NCBI RefSeq assembly: GCF_003605635.1
Contig: NZ_QMDW01000002.1
Coordinates: 1-64,000 of the forward strand
DNA: 64,000 bases
Source: Halonotius pteroides
GTDB lineage: Archaea; Halobacteriota; Halobacteria; Halobacteriales; Haloferacaceae
Reading direction: 5' to 3'
Positions 33,766 through 42,315 of this stretch are shown piece by piece. The number at the start of each line of letters is the position of its first letter. The first letter of the stretch is position 1. A program made the translations under genes and the position numbers. The notes beneath the pieces were generated by a model. The model was given only the letters and a program-made list of their open reading frames with translations. It was not told the DNA's origin and did no database searches.

Positions 33766-34359
33766 ACGAATGGATCAACAAGAGTTGATAGTATAAACGT
33801 CTCAATGCGGCTGGCGGCTGGTGCTGATCCGATAAATCTCAGTAAAGCATCCTATACGATCGAAACTGATGGAACTGCGAGAGTAATTAACGGTAAAAAT
33901 GACACTGATGGGCCAGTAGAATTCCATCAGTTGCAGGGACTCGATAAAAAACCGTTGATCCTGTCAAACCAGCAGGATTTAATGCTTGTTGAATTTACCC
34001 TCGTCAGCACAACCGATAATAACGCTAATGGAATAGATGGAATCAGTACCATTGAAGACGGTGATGAGATTACATTCATCGTGCAAGCTCCGGCAGGCGG
34101 AAGCACATTCGCCACATTAAGAGCGCCTGGACGGATCGATGCTGATGGATCTTACATCCTCTCATAACCCTTGTTCCTCCCACTGGGCCTTTCTAAACGC
34201 GGTTCGTTTCTTAATCTAGCTGCGATCTGTTTTCATGTCCTTGCGCGATAGCCAGCGAACTTACTCCAATGATATGGGGTGGTGAGTCGACCCCTCTAGT
34301 AGCCCTCCGTGAGAGAGATAAAACCCCACACCAGTGTCAAGGTCGGTCAACCACACTCG

Positions 34360-34731
34360 TTACTTTACACCAACCTCGTGTGCGTCGTCTATCTCATCTA
34401 TTAGCTCCTGGGAGTCAAACGGTTTCGTAATATACCCATCAGCTCCGTGGCGGGCTGCTTTTCTCATCTTCTCTTTTTGTGAAACACTCGTTAGCATTAC
34501 TATCGTGGCGTTTGGAGATATTTCTTTGATAACTCGTAACGCCTTGATCCCGTTCATTTCCGGCATCATGATATCCATTGTAACGAGATCTGGTTTATGT
34601 GATTCGTACTGTTCTACTGCTTCAATTCCGTTCTCAGCAGTCCCGATAACATCAACCCAGCTCGCAAGTGTTTCACAGATCATACTGCGTTGAAATGACG
34701 AATCATCTACTACTAAGACATTCAGGGTCAT
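34360..34731 (-). CDS. CheY-like response regulator
   Basis: A 123-residue single receiver domain. VLVVDDSSFQRSMI (acidic pair at residues 9-10), LVTMDIMMPEMNG (phospho-acceptor Asp about 54), VMLTSVSQKEKMRKAARHGADGYITKPF (Thr about 81, Lys about 103) are intact. It is similar to the CheY at 38055 in the SVxQEEKMK helix region, suggesting paralogues. It is divergent from archaellin 34913, with AT-rich promoters between, and is transcribed opposite to the rest of the motility island. Confidence 0.88.
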   Translation of the reverse strand: MTLNVLVVDDSSFQRSMICETLASWVDVIGTAENGIEAVEQYESHKPDLVTMDIMMPEMNGIKALRVIKEISPNATIVMLTSVSQKEKMRKAARHGADGYITKPFDSQELIDEIDDAHEVGVK

Positions 34732-34878
34732 TATACGTTAAGTATCTATGCTGTCGAATAATACTTCTGGATGTGTCAGTTATGATACCGCATACCGGTA
34801 GGTTAGAATGAGGAATCTGTCGCACTTCTCTCTCACCGGTATATTTATTATTCAGGAACAGTAACAGGACTGTAACGT

Positions 34879-34898
34879 CTAACCCTCCGTGGGTTCAG
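34879..34898 (+). promoter_or_regulatory. Leader hairpin of archaellin gene 2
   Basis: CTAACCC and GGGTT(c)AG pair over 7 bp with one bulged C and a TCCGT loop. The stem ends 14 nt before the ATG at 34913. TATATTTATTA about 25-30 nt upstream is the likely TATA box. Confidence 0.5.
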
Positions 34899-34912
34899 GC
34901 GGGGTCAAAACC

Positions 34913-35509
34913 ATGTTCAGCACAGAACGCCGCGGCCAGGTAGGGATAGGTACACTTATCGTGTTTATCGCGATGGTGCTTGTCGCAGCGATAGCTGCGG
35001 GTGTACTTATCAATACCGCTGGCCTCCTGCAAGCACAGGCACAACAGACAGGCGAAGAGACGACCGCCGAGGTCAGTAATCTTATTCAGGTCGGCGAGAT
35101 TGTTGGTGAGGCTCCTAGTGGTAATGATAAGATCAAAAATATCAATCTGACTGTCCGTCTCGCATCAGGCTCCGATCCGATCAATATTACCAAGGCATCG
35201 TACACGGTGTCTACAAACGGCAATGCAACGGTGGTAAACGGCGATCCACAGAGTAGTGCTGTGGTAACTAAACTCGTAGGAAAACAGGGGACAGTCAAAG
35301 GCGAAGAAAGACCTGGTAGCGGTGATATGATCCTTTCGGAGCAGCAGGATTTTGTAATTGTCCAAATGAGCTTAGATAAGGGTGGTCTCGAACCACTTGA
35401 GAGCGACGGAGAGCTCCAGATTATCGTACAAGCTCCTGCAGGTGGGAATACGTATGTATCAGTCACAGCACCACGGCAGATCAACGGGGGTGAGTCCTAC
35501 ATTCTCTAA
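34913..35509 (+). CDS. arlA: Archaellin
   Basis: A 198-residue filament subunit with the class III signal [15 protein letters not shown] and the conserved hydrophobic core helix to about residue 45. The outer domain contains several N-x-S/T sequons (NLT, NIT, NAT). The C-terminus is [18 protein letters not shown]. Its first ~150 bases are closer, codon by codon, to the distant archaellin at 54290 than to its neighbour at 35841. It has its own promoter and leader hairpin. It is followed by a 331-bp gene-free stretch. Confidence 0.95.
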   Translation: MFSTERRGQVGIGTLIVFIAMVLVAAIAAGVLINTAGLLQAQAQQTGEETTAEVSNLIQVGEIVGEAPSGNDKIKNINLTVRLASGSDPINITKASYTVSTNGNATVVNGDPQSSAVVTKLVGKQGTVKGEERPGSGDMILSEQQDFVIVQMSLDKGGLEPLESDGELQIIVQAPAGGNTYVSVTAPRQINGGESYIL

Positions 35510-35840
35510 CAGTGGGTGAGTCTATCGACTACTACGTGTAGAGTAAAACGCCTTGCTGCAACTGGGTTGGCGGCCCCTGTCGAGTGCTGCATGAGTTTTT
35601 GTGCCTCCCTTAGACAGTTATCTGTTGCTTTTTATGCATTATTCCGAAACGTTTGCTCATAAATATAGCGGCGCGTTTGTGAGATGCGGTAGTCAACTGC
35701 GTGGTTCACCTCAGTGCAGAAGAGATTCCGTTCTAACTACACTGTTATCAATTCAGATAATTTGACAACCAGTCTTATTACCACCGATTGTCACATATCA
35801 AATACCGTCTGGCCCAATACGGGCTCAGGCGTACCAAACC
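35510..35840 (+). promoter_or_regulatory. Intergenic region with archaellin 3 promoter
   Basis: This 331-bp region has no convincing gene. It is AT-rich, with TTTTTATGC-like and CTTATTA elements. CTTATTA (about 35774-35780) fits a TATA box about 30 nt before the hairpin of the next archaellin. Confidence 0.4.
35809..35828 (+). promoter_or_regulatory. Leader hairpin of archaellin gene 3
   Basis: CTGGCCC and GGGC(t)CAG pair over 7 bp with one bulged T and an AATAC loop. The motif CAGGCGTAC follows, and the ATG is 12 nt further. Compared with gene 2, AA/TT pairs are replaced by GG/CC-type pairs, which keeps the stem. Confidence 0.5.
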
Positions 35841-36434
35841 ATGTTCAACACAGACGACCGAGGTCAGGTGGGGATTGGAACCCTCATCGTGTTCATCGCG
35901 ATGGTGCTGGTCGCAGCGATTGCGGCTGGTGTTCTGATCAACACCGCAGGCCTCCTACAAGCACAGGCACAACAAACTGGTGAAGAGACAACCGCTGAGG
36001 TGAGTGATCTTGTCACCATCAGTGAGGTTGTTGGATCTGATAATAATAGCAAATCGACCATTGACGAGCTTAATGTGTCGATGCGACTCGCATCCGGATC
36101 CGACCCGATCAATATGAGTCGTGCATCCTACACCATCTCAAGCCCACGCGGTGAAGCTGGTGTTATCAACGGGAATGAAGATAGCAGCAGTTCACCTGTC
36201 TCATACGATCAGAAACAGGGGTTCGATGATCAGACTAGTGACGAATACATTCTGACTGAACAGAAGGATGTGATCATTGCTACTATCGATCTCACCGATA
36301 CAGACGCAATATCACCACTCAATGAGTCAGAGCGTACGAAACTTGTCGTGCAGTCACCTGCCGGTGGGCAGTCATTCAAGGAGTTCCAAGCACCGCGTAA
36401 TATCAATCAAGATGCAAGTTATATCCTGAGCTAG
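35841..36434 (+). CDS. arlA: Archaellin
   Basis: A 197-residue filament subunit with signal [15 protein letters not shown] and the conserved core helix. The outer domain shares [12 protein letters not shown] with the archaellins at 54290 and 55053. The C-terminus is [18 protein letters not shown]. The 5' core codons resemble 55053 more than the adjacent 34913. It has its own promoter and leader hairpin and a T-rich terminator downstream. Confidence 0.95.
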   Translation: MFNTDDRGQVGIGTLIVFIAMVLVAAIAAGVLINTAGLLQAQAQQTGEETTAEVSDLVTISEVVGSDNNSKSTIDELNVSMRLASGSDPINMSRASYTISSPRGEAGVINGNEDSSSSPVSYDQKQGFDDQTSDEYILTEQKDVIIATIDLTDTDAISPLNESERTKLVVQSPAGGQSFKEFQAPRNINQDASYILS

Positions 36435-36439
36435 CTGAT

Positions 36440-36459
36440 TTACTTTCTTTTTATATTTG
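36440..36459 (+). terminator. T-rich terminator after archaellin 3
   Basis: A pyrimidine/T-rich run (TTACTTTCTTTTTATATTTG) starts 6 bp after the archaellin stop, consistent with archaeal U-rich termination. Confidence 0.45.
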
Positions 36460-36611
36460 TGTGAAGTTTCTACACGATCGATACCTCTGATGCGTTGTGT
36501 GTGGTCCAAGACAACAGTCGTTATTCGTGTACAGAGTAAGTGGATCAAAATCGCTGAGAGAGCCGATGATCCAAGGCAACAATTATTACTGTTGTACTAG
36601 TTGGACGCCGT

Positions 36612-37073
36612 ATGGACAGACGGCGACTCTTGATGGCCGGTGGCACAGCGATGTCGGTTGGGCTAGCTGGCTGTAGCGGCTTGCTCGGCGGGGGGAGTGA
36701 GGAGGAGGGCCCAACAGAGCCGGAGATCGCTCGCATTGGGATCGAAACCAACGCCGGCGAAGGGCAGGTTACCGGGCAGATCACAAATCCGACCGACGAA
36801 GAGGTCAGTCGAAGCGTGTATGCCCGCATCTATTCGCAAGCGCAAGAGGTGAGTGCCCTGCGTGACCAGAGTCCTGAGGAGACGCTCTCACAGATATATA
36901 ACGGGATTCCACCGGGAGGTGCCGGCGGAGCGATTCTGCTCCCGATCCCCGGTGTGTATACGATCAGCAGCCTCAGTGACAATATTGAAGCCGCGCTCAT
37001 TATGCCGAGTGAGAGCCCTTCAGAATCGGATTACCAGTGGTATGGCCCCGGTGCTGAGACGCTCAACGCATAG
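36612..37073 (+). CDS. Tat-exported lipoprotein, unknown function
   Basis: A 153-residue secreted protein. The N-terminus MDRRRLLMAGGTAMSVGLAGC combines a twin-arginine motif with a lipobox (LAGC, Cys about residue 21) and a glycine-rich spacer, split by no gap. The mature part has an Ig-like beta pattern GQVTGQITNPTDEEVSRSVYARIYS reminiscent of FxLYD-type domains. The family is not identified with certainty. It lies between the archaellins and the che genes, so a role at the cell surface near the archaellum is possible. Confidence 0.78.
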   Translation: MDRRRLLMAGGTAMSVGLAGCSGLLGGGSEEEGPTEPEIARIGIETNAGEGQVTGQITNPTDEEVSRSVYARIYSQAQEVSALRDQSPEETLSQIYNGIPPGGAGGAILLPIPGVYTISSLSDNIEAALIMPSESPSESDYQWYGPGAETLNA

Positions 37074-37194
37074 TCACACACAGTAGGTTGGCAGTGGTAG
37101 TGCTGGTGTGTCACTGTAGTGTGTGGCCTCTACAGTAGGAACGCCCGTCTACCCGAGGACAACACTCTTTATCGCAACGACAGAAGCTACGCTT

Positions 37195-37926
37195 ATGAGT
37201 TCGGATGATCCTGAGGACGACCCACAAGAAAAGGGGATCCTTGCGCCCGATGAGCTCGATATCACCGATCATCCGAAAGTCGAATCACTCTCGGAGGGTC
37301 GGTATGTTGTGTCACCCGACGACACACCCGTCGATCCGGAGCCCGGACGCCAAGACAGACCACGTTCGACCGAGTCACAACTCCCTGCCAGCGATGAAAC
37401 ATCGGACGACACGGACGACGAGAGTGAGGGAGATGCTGATGAGGATACCAAGCAGGAGCCACGCGGAAGCGGTGGTGGGGGTTCCAGTGACACCCCAACC
37501 GAAGGAGAGCAACCAGCCGACGGAAACGAGGACACAGCCGAGCCGCCAGCCGTCGAGTTGACCCAACAGACTGTCAGCCAGTTTCTCGCTGAATCGCTCA
37601 CCGCAACCGAGACAGCCTACGGGTTCGACGCGACAGTCAACATCGAGGGCAGCGTCAAGCGCGGGCGGATGAGCTCTGACGATGTCACCGAAACCTTAGA
37701 GGGGTTGTTGCGGTGGTACGCCTCACAGACGACCGACGAGATGGATCCGGAAGCCACACTTGGGATCATCCTCGCCGGCAGCACACTCGAAGTCGAGTAC
37801 CCGGTACAGAGCGTCTACGCCATGCTCAAGCGATATGAGCTCCAACCAGAGGATTCGATCGGCGATCTGTTGTCGGCCATCCGCGAGGAGGGGTCGTTCA
37901 CCGTGCCACCGTCAGATGATCACTGA
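37195..37926 (+). CDS. Conserved haloarchaeal protein of the motility locus (DUF7500-like)
   Basis: A 243-residue acidic soluble protein. The N-terminal motif GILAPDELDITDH...VESLSEGRYVVSPDD is followed by about 90 residues of disordered acidic, Ser/Gly-rich sequence. A folded C-terminal domain (about 125-238) contains FLAESLTATETAYGFDATVNIEGSV and EGLLRWYASQT. The layout resembles a haloarchaeal family I know as DUF7500, found with che/arl genes; the match is from memory. A CTCTTTATC box about 28 nt before the ATG suggests a leaderless mRNA. Confidence 0.65.
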   Translation: MSSDDPEDDPQEKGILAPDELDITDHPKVESLSEGRYVVSPDDTPVDPEPGRQDRPRSTESQLPASDETSDDTDDESEGDADEDTKQEPRGSGGGGSSDTPTEGEQPADGNEDTAEPPAVELTQQTVSQFLAESLTATETAYGFDATVNIEGSVKRGRMSSDDVTETLEGLLRWYASQTTDEMDPEATLGIILAGSTLEVEYPVQSVYAMLKRYELQPEDSIGDLLSAIREEGSFTVPPSDDH

Positions 37927-38019
37927 TCGGCGTGTTACCGACAGCCAATCCGTGGATATCCCGGGTAGCCACCCGGTGATAGGCCGTCACGCCTCTCAAG
38001 GCTGATAGCTATAGGGGAG

Positions 38020-38031
38020 TGTTTATATTAC
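38020..38031 (+). promoter_or_regulatory. TATA box of cheY-cheC-cheD operon
   Basis: GTTTATATTACC lies about 30 nt upstream of the cheY ATG at 38055, in the 128-bp gap after the previous gene. Confidence 0.5.
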
Positions 38032-38054
38032 CTCGGGTGTCCTATGTTCGATAT

Positions 38055-38417
38055 ATGGCAAAGCGTGTGATGATCGCTGACGACTCGGAGTTCATGCGGA
38101 ACCTGCTCCGAGAGATACTCGAAGACGACTTCGAAATCGTTGGGGAAGCTGAAAACGGTGTCGAGGCGGTCAACCTCTACGAGGAGGCGAACCCCGACAT
38201 CGCCATGATGGATATCGTCATGCCGATCCGCAGTGGGATCGAGGCGACAAACGAGATCACGAACAATGATCCCGATGCGAAGGTGATCATGTGTACCAGT
38301 GTCGGCCAAGAGGAAAAGATGAAACAGGCGATCAAGGCCGGCGCGTCAGGATACATTACGAAACCGTTCCAGAAGCCAAACGTCCTCAACGAGATCAACG
38401 ACGTCATCCCGGCCTAG
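38055..38417 (+). CDS. cheY: Chemotaxis response regulator CheY
   Basis: A 120-residue receiver domain. VMIADDSEFMRNLL (acidic pair at residues 9-10), IAMMDIVMPIRSG (phospho-acceptor about 54), VIMCTSVGQEEKMKQAIKAGASGYITKPF (Thr and Lys) are intact. In haloarchaea phospho-CheY reaches the archaellum motor through CheF and ArlCE. It is the first gene of cheY-cheC-cheD and is separated from cheC by one base, directly upstream of the arl operon. Confidence 0.93.
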   Translation: MAKRVMIADDSEFMRNLLREILEDDFEIVGEAENGVEAVNLYEEANPDIAMMDIVMPIRSGIEATNEITNNDPDAKVIMCTSVGQEEKMKQAIKAGASGYITKPFQKPNVLNEINDVIPA

Positions 38418-38418
38418 T

Positions 38419-39609
38419 ATGAAAGTCGATATCCGGGAGCTGGGGCAGTTCAACCATCTCGCCTCCGAAGGGGCCAAACAGGCCGCCAAATCGTTGTCGA
38501 CACTGGCAGGTATCGAGATGGATGTCGCTGTTACCGACGTAAGCCTCGTTACAGAGTCCGTTCTCGCGGAGACGTTCGCCGAGCGCTCGTTTGTCGGCGT
38601 CGAGCTCGGCTTACAGGGGGGGTTGGAGGGTGAAACGGTGTTGGCGCTCGAACGGGAGCGCGCACTCATTCTCCAAGAACTCCTGTTGGATGCGACCGAC
38701 ACCGACTACTCCTCGGAAGGGAGTACGTTGGCGAAAAGTAGCGTGACCGAGCTTGGCAACATCATGATCGGCGGCTTCATCGATGGCTGGGCGAACCACC
38801 TCGATACAGCGATCAACATGACGCCGCCGCGGTACACCGAGGCCAACGGGCCGCGCATCCTGCCGAATCAAGCCATCGAGGCCGCCAAAAACCATGGTGT
38901 GTTCCTCTTTGAGAGCAAGCTGTCGGGGATGGATGTTGATCTCGATTTCTCGCTGTACATGCTGCCGGAGTATCGGCAGTTTGTCCAGCTGTTGTCGGGC
39001 AACGACCAGGGCAACCAGATCCCGGTCAACCGACTCAGCACCTTCGAGGAGTTGGCCAAGGAGGGGGCGGGCAACGCCGCCGGCCAGATCGGCATGATGA
39101 CCGGCCTCGACACCAACGTCGACGTGAGTCGGCTACGGTTTGTCCCACTATCTGGCGTCCCAAAACAGGTCGGCAACGACCAGTTTGTCGGCGTCGTCTT
39201 CGAGTTGACAGGGCTGCCAAGCGGGTATCTCGTCGTGTTATTTGACGAGAAATCCGCCATCACGATCGCCAACGCGATGATGCCCGGCGATTCGACGGAG
39301 GATGAGATCGGCTCGATGACCGAGGGCGCGATCAAAGAGCTCGGCAACATCATGACCAGCGGCTTTATCGACGGTTGGGCGAACGTGCTCCAGACGAGCA
39401 TCGAACACTCCCCGCCAAACTTCGTCCACGACATGGGCGAGTCGATCATGAGCCCGGTCGTCGGCAAGCTCGGCCAACAGCAGGATTACGCTTTTGTCAT
39501 CGATTCAACGATCGAGATCGATGGCAACGAGGGGCAGTGTGACATCTACGCGCTGCCCAACGAGCGAGAACTAGCCCGGGCGCTGTCGGCACTGCCGGCA
39601 CAGGACTAA
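38419..39609 (+). CDS. cheC: Two-domain CheC phosphatase
   Basis: A 396-residue tandem CheC. Each half (about 1-195 and 205-396) contains an intact second helix motif: TELGNIMIGGFIDGWANHLDTAINMTPP and KELGNIMTSGFIDGWANVLQTSIEHSPP, with the E-x2-N pair used to dephosphorylate CheY. The first helix of each half is degenerate: NHLASEGAKQAAKS and EELAKEGAGNAAG lack the ExxN pattern. So probably one functional site remains per domain. The usual length is about 200, which shows an internal duplication. It is coupled to cheY and followed by cheD. Confidence 0.9.
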   Translation: MKVDIRELGQFNHLASEGAKQAAKSLSTLAGIEMDVAVTDVSLVTESVLAETFAERSFVGVELGLQGGLEGETVLALERERALILQELLLDATDTDYSSEGSTLAKSSVTELGNIMIGGFIDGWANHLDTAINMTPPRYTEANGPRILPNQAIEAAKNHGVFLFESKLSGMDVDLDFSLYMLPEYRQFVQLLSGNDQGNQIPVNRLSTFEELAKEGAGNAAGQIGMMTGLDTNVDVSRLRFVPLSGVPKQVGNDQFVGVVFELTGLPSGYLVVLFDEKSAITIANAMMPGDSTEDEIGSMTEGAIKELGNIMTSGFIDGWANVLQTSIEHSPPNFVHDMGESIMSPVVGKLGQQQDYAFVIDSTIEIDGNEGQCDIYALPNERELARALSALPAQD

Positions 39610-39625
39610 TCGTCGGGAGGCGCTC

Positions 39626-40132
39626 GTGACACGGGATCGGCAGCGCAGAAGTAGCGCGCAACTGAAGCAGGTCGGTATCGCGGAGTACGCTGTAGTGACT
39701 GATGAGACGGTGCTGTCGACCAGCGGGGTTGGCTCGTGTCTCGGAATCGTCCTTCGAGACTCGTTCAACGATGTCTCGGGGTTGATTCACGTGATGCTCC
39801 CAACGGCAGAAGAGAGCCGCGATGGCAACCCTGCGAAGTTCGTCGACACCGGGCTCCCGCTGTTGATCGAGGAGATGGTTGAGGCAGGGGCGAGCAAACG
39901 ACGATTGGAGGGCTGGGTTGTCGGTGGCAGCGAGATGCTGTCGTTTTCCTCGGATGGCGACAGCATCGGCGGTCGTAACATCGCCGCCGCGAAACAGGGC
40001 TTCAAACAGTACGGAATCGACGTTGCCGGCACCGATGTCGGCGGCAGCCACGGCCGGTCGATCCGCTTCGATCCGGCAAGCGAATCGGTGTCGATTCAGA
40101 CAGCAGCGGATAACACAACGCAGACGATCTAA
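39626..40132 (+). CDS. cheD: Chemoreceptor glutamine deamidase CheD
   Basis: A 168-residue deamidase of chemoreceptor glutamines and partner of CheC. The catalytic cysteine is in STSGVGSCLGIVLRD (about residue 37) and the His in GLIHVMLP (about 54); VVGGSEM and GRNIAAAKQGFKQYGIDV complete the family pattern. The start is GTG at 39626, supported by GGGAGG 6-7 nt upstream; no ATG is suitable. It follows cheC by 16 bp. Confidence 0.92.
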   Translation: MTRDRQRRSSAQLKQVGIAEYAVVTDETVLSTSGVGSCLGIVLRDSFNDVSGLIHVMLPTAEESRDGNPAKFVDTGLPLLIEEMVEAGASKRRLEGWVVGGSEMLSFSSDGDSIGGRNIAAAKQGFKQYGIDVAGTDVGGSHGRSIRFDPASESVSIQTAADNTTQTI

Positions 40133-40148
40133 CGTCTGACGGGAACTA

Positions 40149-40188
40149 TCAACACTGATATGTGTCTGACGCTAGATATCAGTGTTGA
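40149..40188. promoter_or_regulatory. 13-bp inverted repeat between cheD and arlCE
   Basis: TCAACACTGATAT (40149-40161) and ATATCAGTGTTGA (40176-40188) are perfect inverted copies around a 14-nt spacer. The element sits 16 bp after the cheD stop and 48 bp before the arlCE ATG. It could be a hairpin ending the che transcript or an operator for the arl operon. A near-identical half site occurs at 31760. Confidence 0.6.
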
Positions 40189-40236
40189 GAGTTGGATGGG
40201 TGGTTTCAAGTGGATAGGTAGTCATAAACCGTTACA

Positions 40237-42315
40237 ATGGGTCTCGGCATCGCACTCCTCGTCGCAGTGCCCACCCTAAAGATCGGTGCCCAGCTTGGGG
40301 GCGATCTCTCGGCGTGGGTCGTGACGACCGCAACCATCGGCTTGGTCGGGGCAAGTATCATCGACCGGATTCTCGAAGGCGAGGAGGACGCTGGCGGTGG
40401 TGGCGGCGACGGGGGTATGGACGGCGACCTTGGTGGGGGTATGGACGATGATCTCGGCGGGGGGATGAACGATGACCTTGGCGGGGGTATGAACGATGAC
40501 CTTGGCGGAGGCATGGATGACGACCTTGGTGGGATGGACGACGGCTTCGGTGACGGCGGGATGGATGATGACTTCGGCGGGATGGACGATGACTTCGGTG
40601 GTGGCGGTGGTGGCGACTTCGGCGGTGGTGGTGGTGGCGGCGGCAACACCGACGAGCTTGCTCACCAGATCGAAGAGCTAGAGACCGAGGTTTCCGATCT
40701 CTCTTCAACGGTCGGAACCATCCGCGAGGAAAACACCGAGATCAGCGAACGCGTCGAGGAGGTCGAAGAGGACGTCCGCAACCTGCTTGACATCTACGAG
40801 ATGGTGACCCGCGGCATCAACCCCTTCGTCGACGATGGCGGTGGTGGCGGCGGTGCCGGCGGCGGCTTCGGCGGTGGCGGCGGCGACGGTGGCGGCCTCG
40901 GCCTGTTCGACGATGACGAGGAGGAGGCCGAGGATGTCGACGACTCGGTGATGGACGCCGACGCTGACGGCTTCTTCGACGACGAGCTGACCGAAGAAGA
41001 GATCGAACCCGCAGACGACGGCGGCGACGATGCCGGCGGCATGGACGAGAGCTTAGATGAGATGGGCGACGGTGAGTTCGCCGACGATCTCGATGCCGAG
41101 GATGATGACTTCGCCGACGACCTCGACGGCGGCGACGAGTTCACCGACGAGCTCGACGGCGGCGATGCTGAGAGCTTCGAAGACGGTGCTGAGGGGTTCG
41201 AGGATGACCTTGGCGGCGAAGATGACTTTGGTGACGACCTCGAAGATGATGCAAGTGATCAAGATATGTCCGGCGAAAAATCATTCAGCGAACTGAAAAA
41301 CGAGTACGACTCCGGGGATGCCGAATGGGCCGACGAAGACGACCTCGACGACGGCGAGGATGATCTCGATGCCGAGATCGAGGATGAGTCTCCGTCCGAC
41401 TCGTTCGATGAGGGCTTCGATGACGGCGGTGATGCCTTCGATGAGGGCTTCGACGAAGATGACGGCCTAGATGACGGCGGTGATGCCTTCGATGAGGGCT
41501 TCGACGAAGATGACGGCCTAGATGACGGCGGTGATGCCTTCGATGACAGCGAAGACGCCTTTGATGAGGGCAGCGACGCCTTTGAGAACGACGAGGCCTT
41601 CGATGACGGCGAGGATGCCTTTGATGAGGGCAGCGACGGCTTTGACGACGGCTTCGAGGAGGAACCCGAACCCGCCGACGCCGCCGGGACACCGGAGCCA
41701 GAGCCCGAACCTGACCCTGATCCTGCCGGAAGAGCCCAACAGGATGCCGGACAACAACAGGCCGACGGCCAGCCAGCCGGCGGTCGCCAACAGACCCAAC
41801 AACGGGCACAACAACAGCAGGCGGGCAGCCAGCAGGCTGGTGGCCAAGCTCGGAGCCAACGCGGCGGCAACGAGGAGGCCGGCGGCTCACGGCCGCTGTC
41901 GCCGATCCGGGAGCGCGGTGCGGGTGACTTCGAATACGTCACCTCTGATCACCTCTCGACGGCCCGTGAAAAGCCCTACCTCACGACACTGCCGAGTGAT
42001 TACCTCGGTGATCTTGTGATCATGGAGTGGCTGGAGTTCCTTGTTGATGAGTCGACCGTCACCGACGCCGCGCGCGCGGTCAACTACTACGAGCGCATCG
42101 AGTGGGTCGACCCCGCCGTCGCCGACCACCTTCGATCGTTCCTCTCCGGGTTTGGTAACGTCGATCGCAACAAGATCGACCGCCCAGGCACAGAGTATCT
42201 GACGCGTGAGCACCATATCCATAGTCTGAAATACATTATGCAGCTCAACGGTACCACCGCCACATCGGTCATTATCGACCGCTGGGACAGCTTTACTCCC
42301 GACGATGGGTTTTAG
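40237..42315 (+). CDS. arlCE: Archaellum motor adaptor ArlCE (FlaC/D/E fusion) with acidic repeats
   Basis: A 692-residue protein. A hydrophobic N-terminus (about 1-45) leads into GGGMDDDL-type repeats (about 60-130). An ArlC-like segment follows: a coiled coil (HQIEELETEVSDL, REENTEISERVEEVEEDV) and LLDIYEMVTRGINPF (about residues 184-198). Then comes about 350 residues of Asp/Glu/Gly/Phe-rich low complexity with 17-residue repeats, and a Gln/Ala-rich linker. The C-terminal ArlD/E domain (about 560-692) contains YLTTLPSDYLGDLVIMEWLEFLV and ALNYYERIEWVDPAV-like sequence. It couples CheY signals to the motor. It is first in the arl operon. Confidence 0.87.
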   Translation: MGLGIALLVAVPTLKIGAQLGGDLSAWVVTTATIGLVGASIIDRILEGEEDAGGGGGDGGMDGDLGGGMDDDLGGGMNDDLGGGMNDDLGGGMDDDLGGMDDGFGDGGMDDDFGGMDDDFGGGGGGDFGGGGGGGGNTDELAHQIEELETEVSDLSSTVGTIREENTEISERVEEVEEDVRNLLDIYEMVTRGINPFVDDGGGGGGAGGGFGGGGGDGGGLGLFDDDEEEAEDVDDSVMDADADGFFDDELTEEEIEPADDGGDDAGGMDESLDEMGDGEFADDLDAEDDDFADDLDGGDEFTDELDGGDAESFEDGAEGFEDDLGGEDDFGDDLEDDASDQDMSGEKSFSELKNEYDSGDAEWADEDDLDDGEDDLDAEIEDESPSDSFDEGFDDGGDAFDEGFDEDDGLDDGGDAFDEGFDEDDGLDDGGDAFDDSEDAFDEGSDAFENDEAFDDGEDAFDEGSDGFDDGFEEEPEPADAAGTPEPEPEPDPDPAGRAQQDAGQQQADGQPAGGRQQTQQRAQQQQAGSQQAGGQARSQRGGNEEAGGSRPLSPIRERGAGDFEYVTSDHLSTAREKPYLTTLPSDYLGDLVIMEWLEFLVDESTVTDAARAVNYYERIEWVDPAVADHLRSFLSGFGNVDRNKIDRPGTEYLTREHHIHSLKYIMQLNGTTATSVIIDRWDSFTPDDGF
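40414..40620 (+). repeat. 24-bp tandem repeats in arlCE
   Basis: About five imperfect 24-bp units encode GGM(D/N)DDLG, followed by shorter GGMDDDFGG variants and a polyglycine run. The units at about 40462-40510 differ by only a few bases. Confidence 0.85.
41419..41546 (+). repeat. 51-bp perfect tandem repeat in arlCE
   Basis: 41419-41469 and 41470-41520 are identical 51-bp units, encoding DDGGDAFDEGFDEDDGL. A third partial copy follows from 41521 and stays identical for about 26 bases. Perfect identity at DNA level points to recent expansion by slippage or recombination and possible length variation. Confidence 0.93.

Larger units (their letters stand above)
32701..34167 (+). pseudogene. 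Archaellin remnant, 5'-truncated and IS-interrupted
   Basis: The frame from 32701 reads [19 protein letters not shown] and continues to VGFD at 32814, where an IS enters. It resumes after the second target copy at 33766 and runs in the same frame to GSYILS at 34165. Removing the IS and one 8-bp repeat gives about 171 uninterrupted codons. The first ~30 codons of an archaellin (signal peptide and start of the core helix) and any promoter are missing, so it was not an expressible gene even before the insertion. It could act as a donor for gene conversion. Confidence 0.9.

Noticed and set aside
32701-34167. Intact archaellin using GTG at 32701 as start
   Set aside because: It would lack the class III signal peptide and half the core helix and is broken by an IS.
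40414-41600. CRISPR-like repeat array
   Set aside because: Repeats are in-frame coding units of ArlCE without unique spacers; no cas genes nearby.
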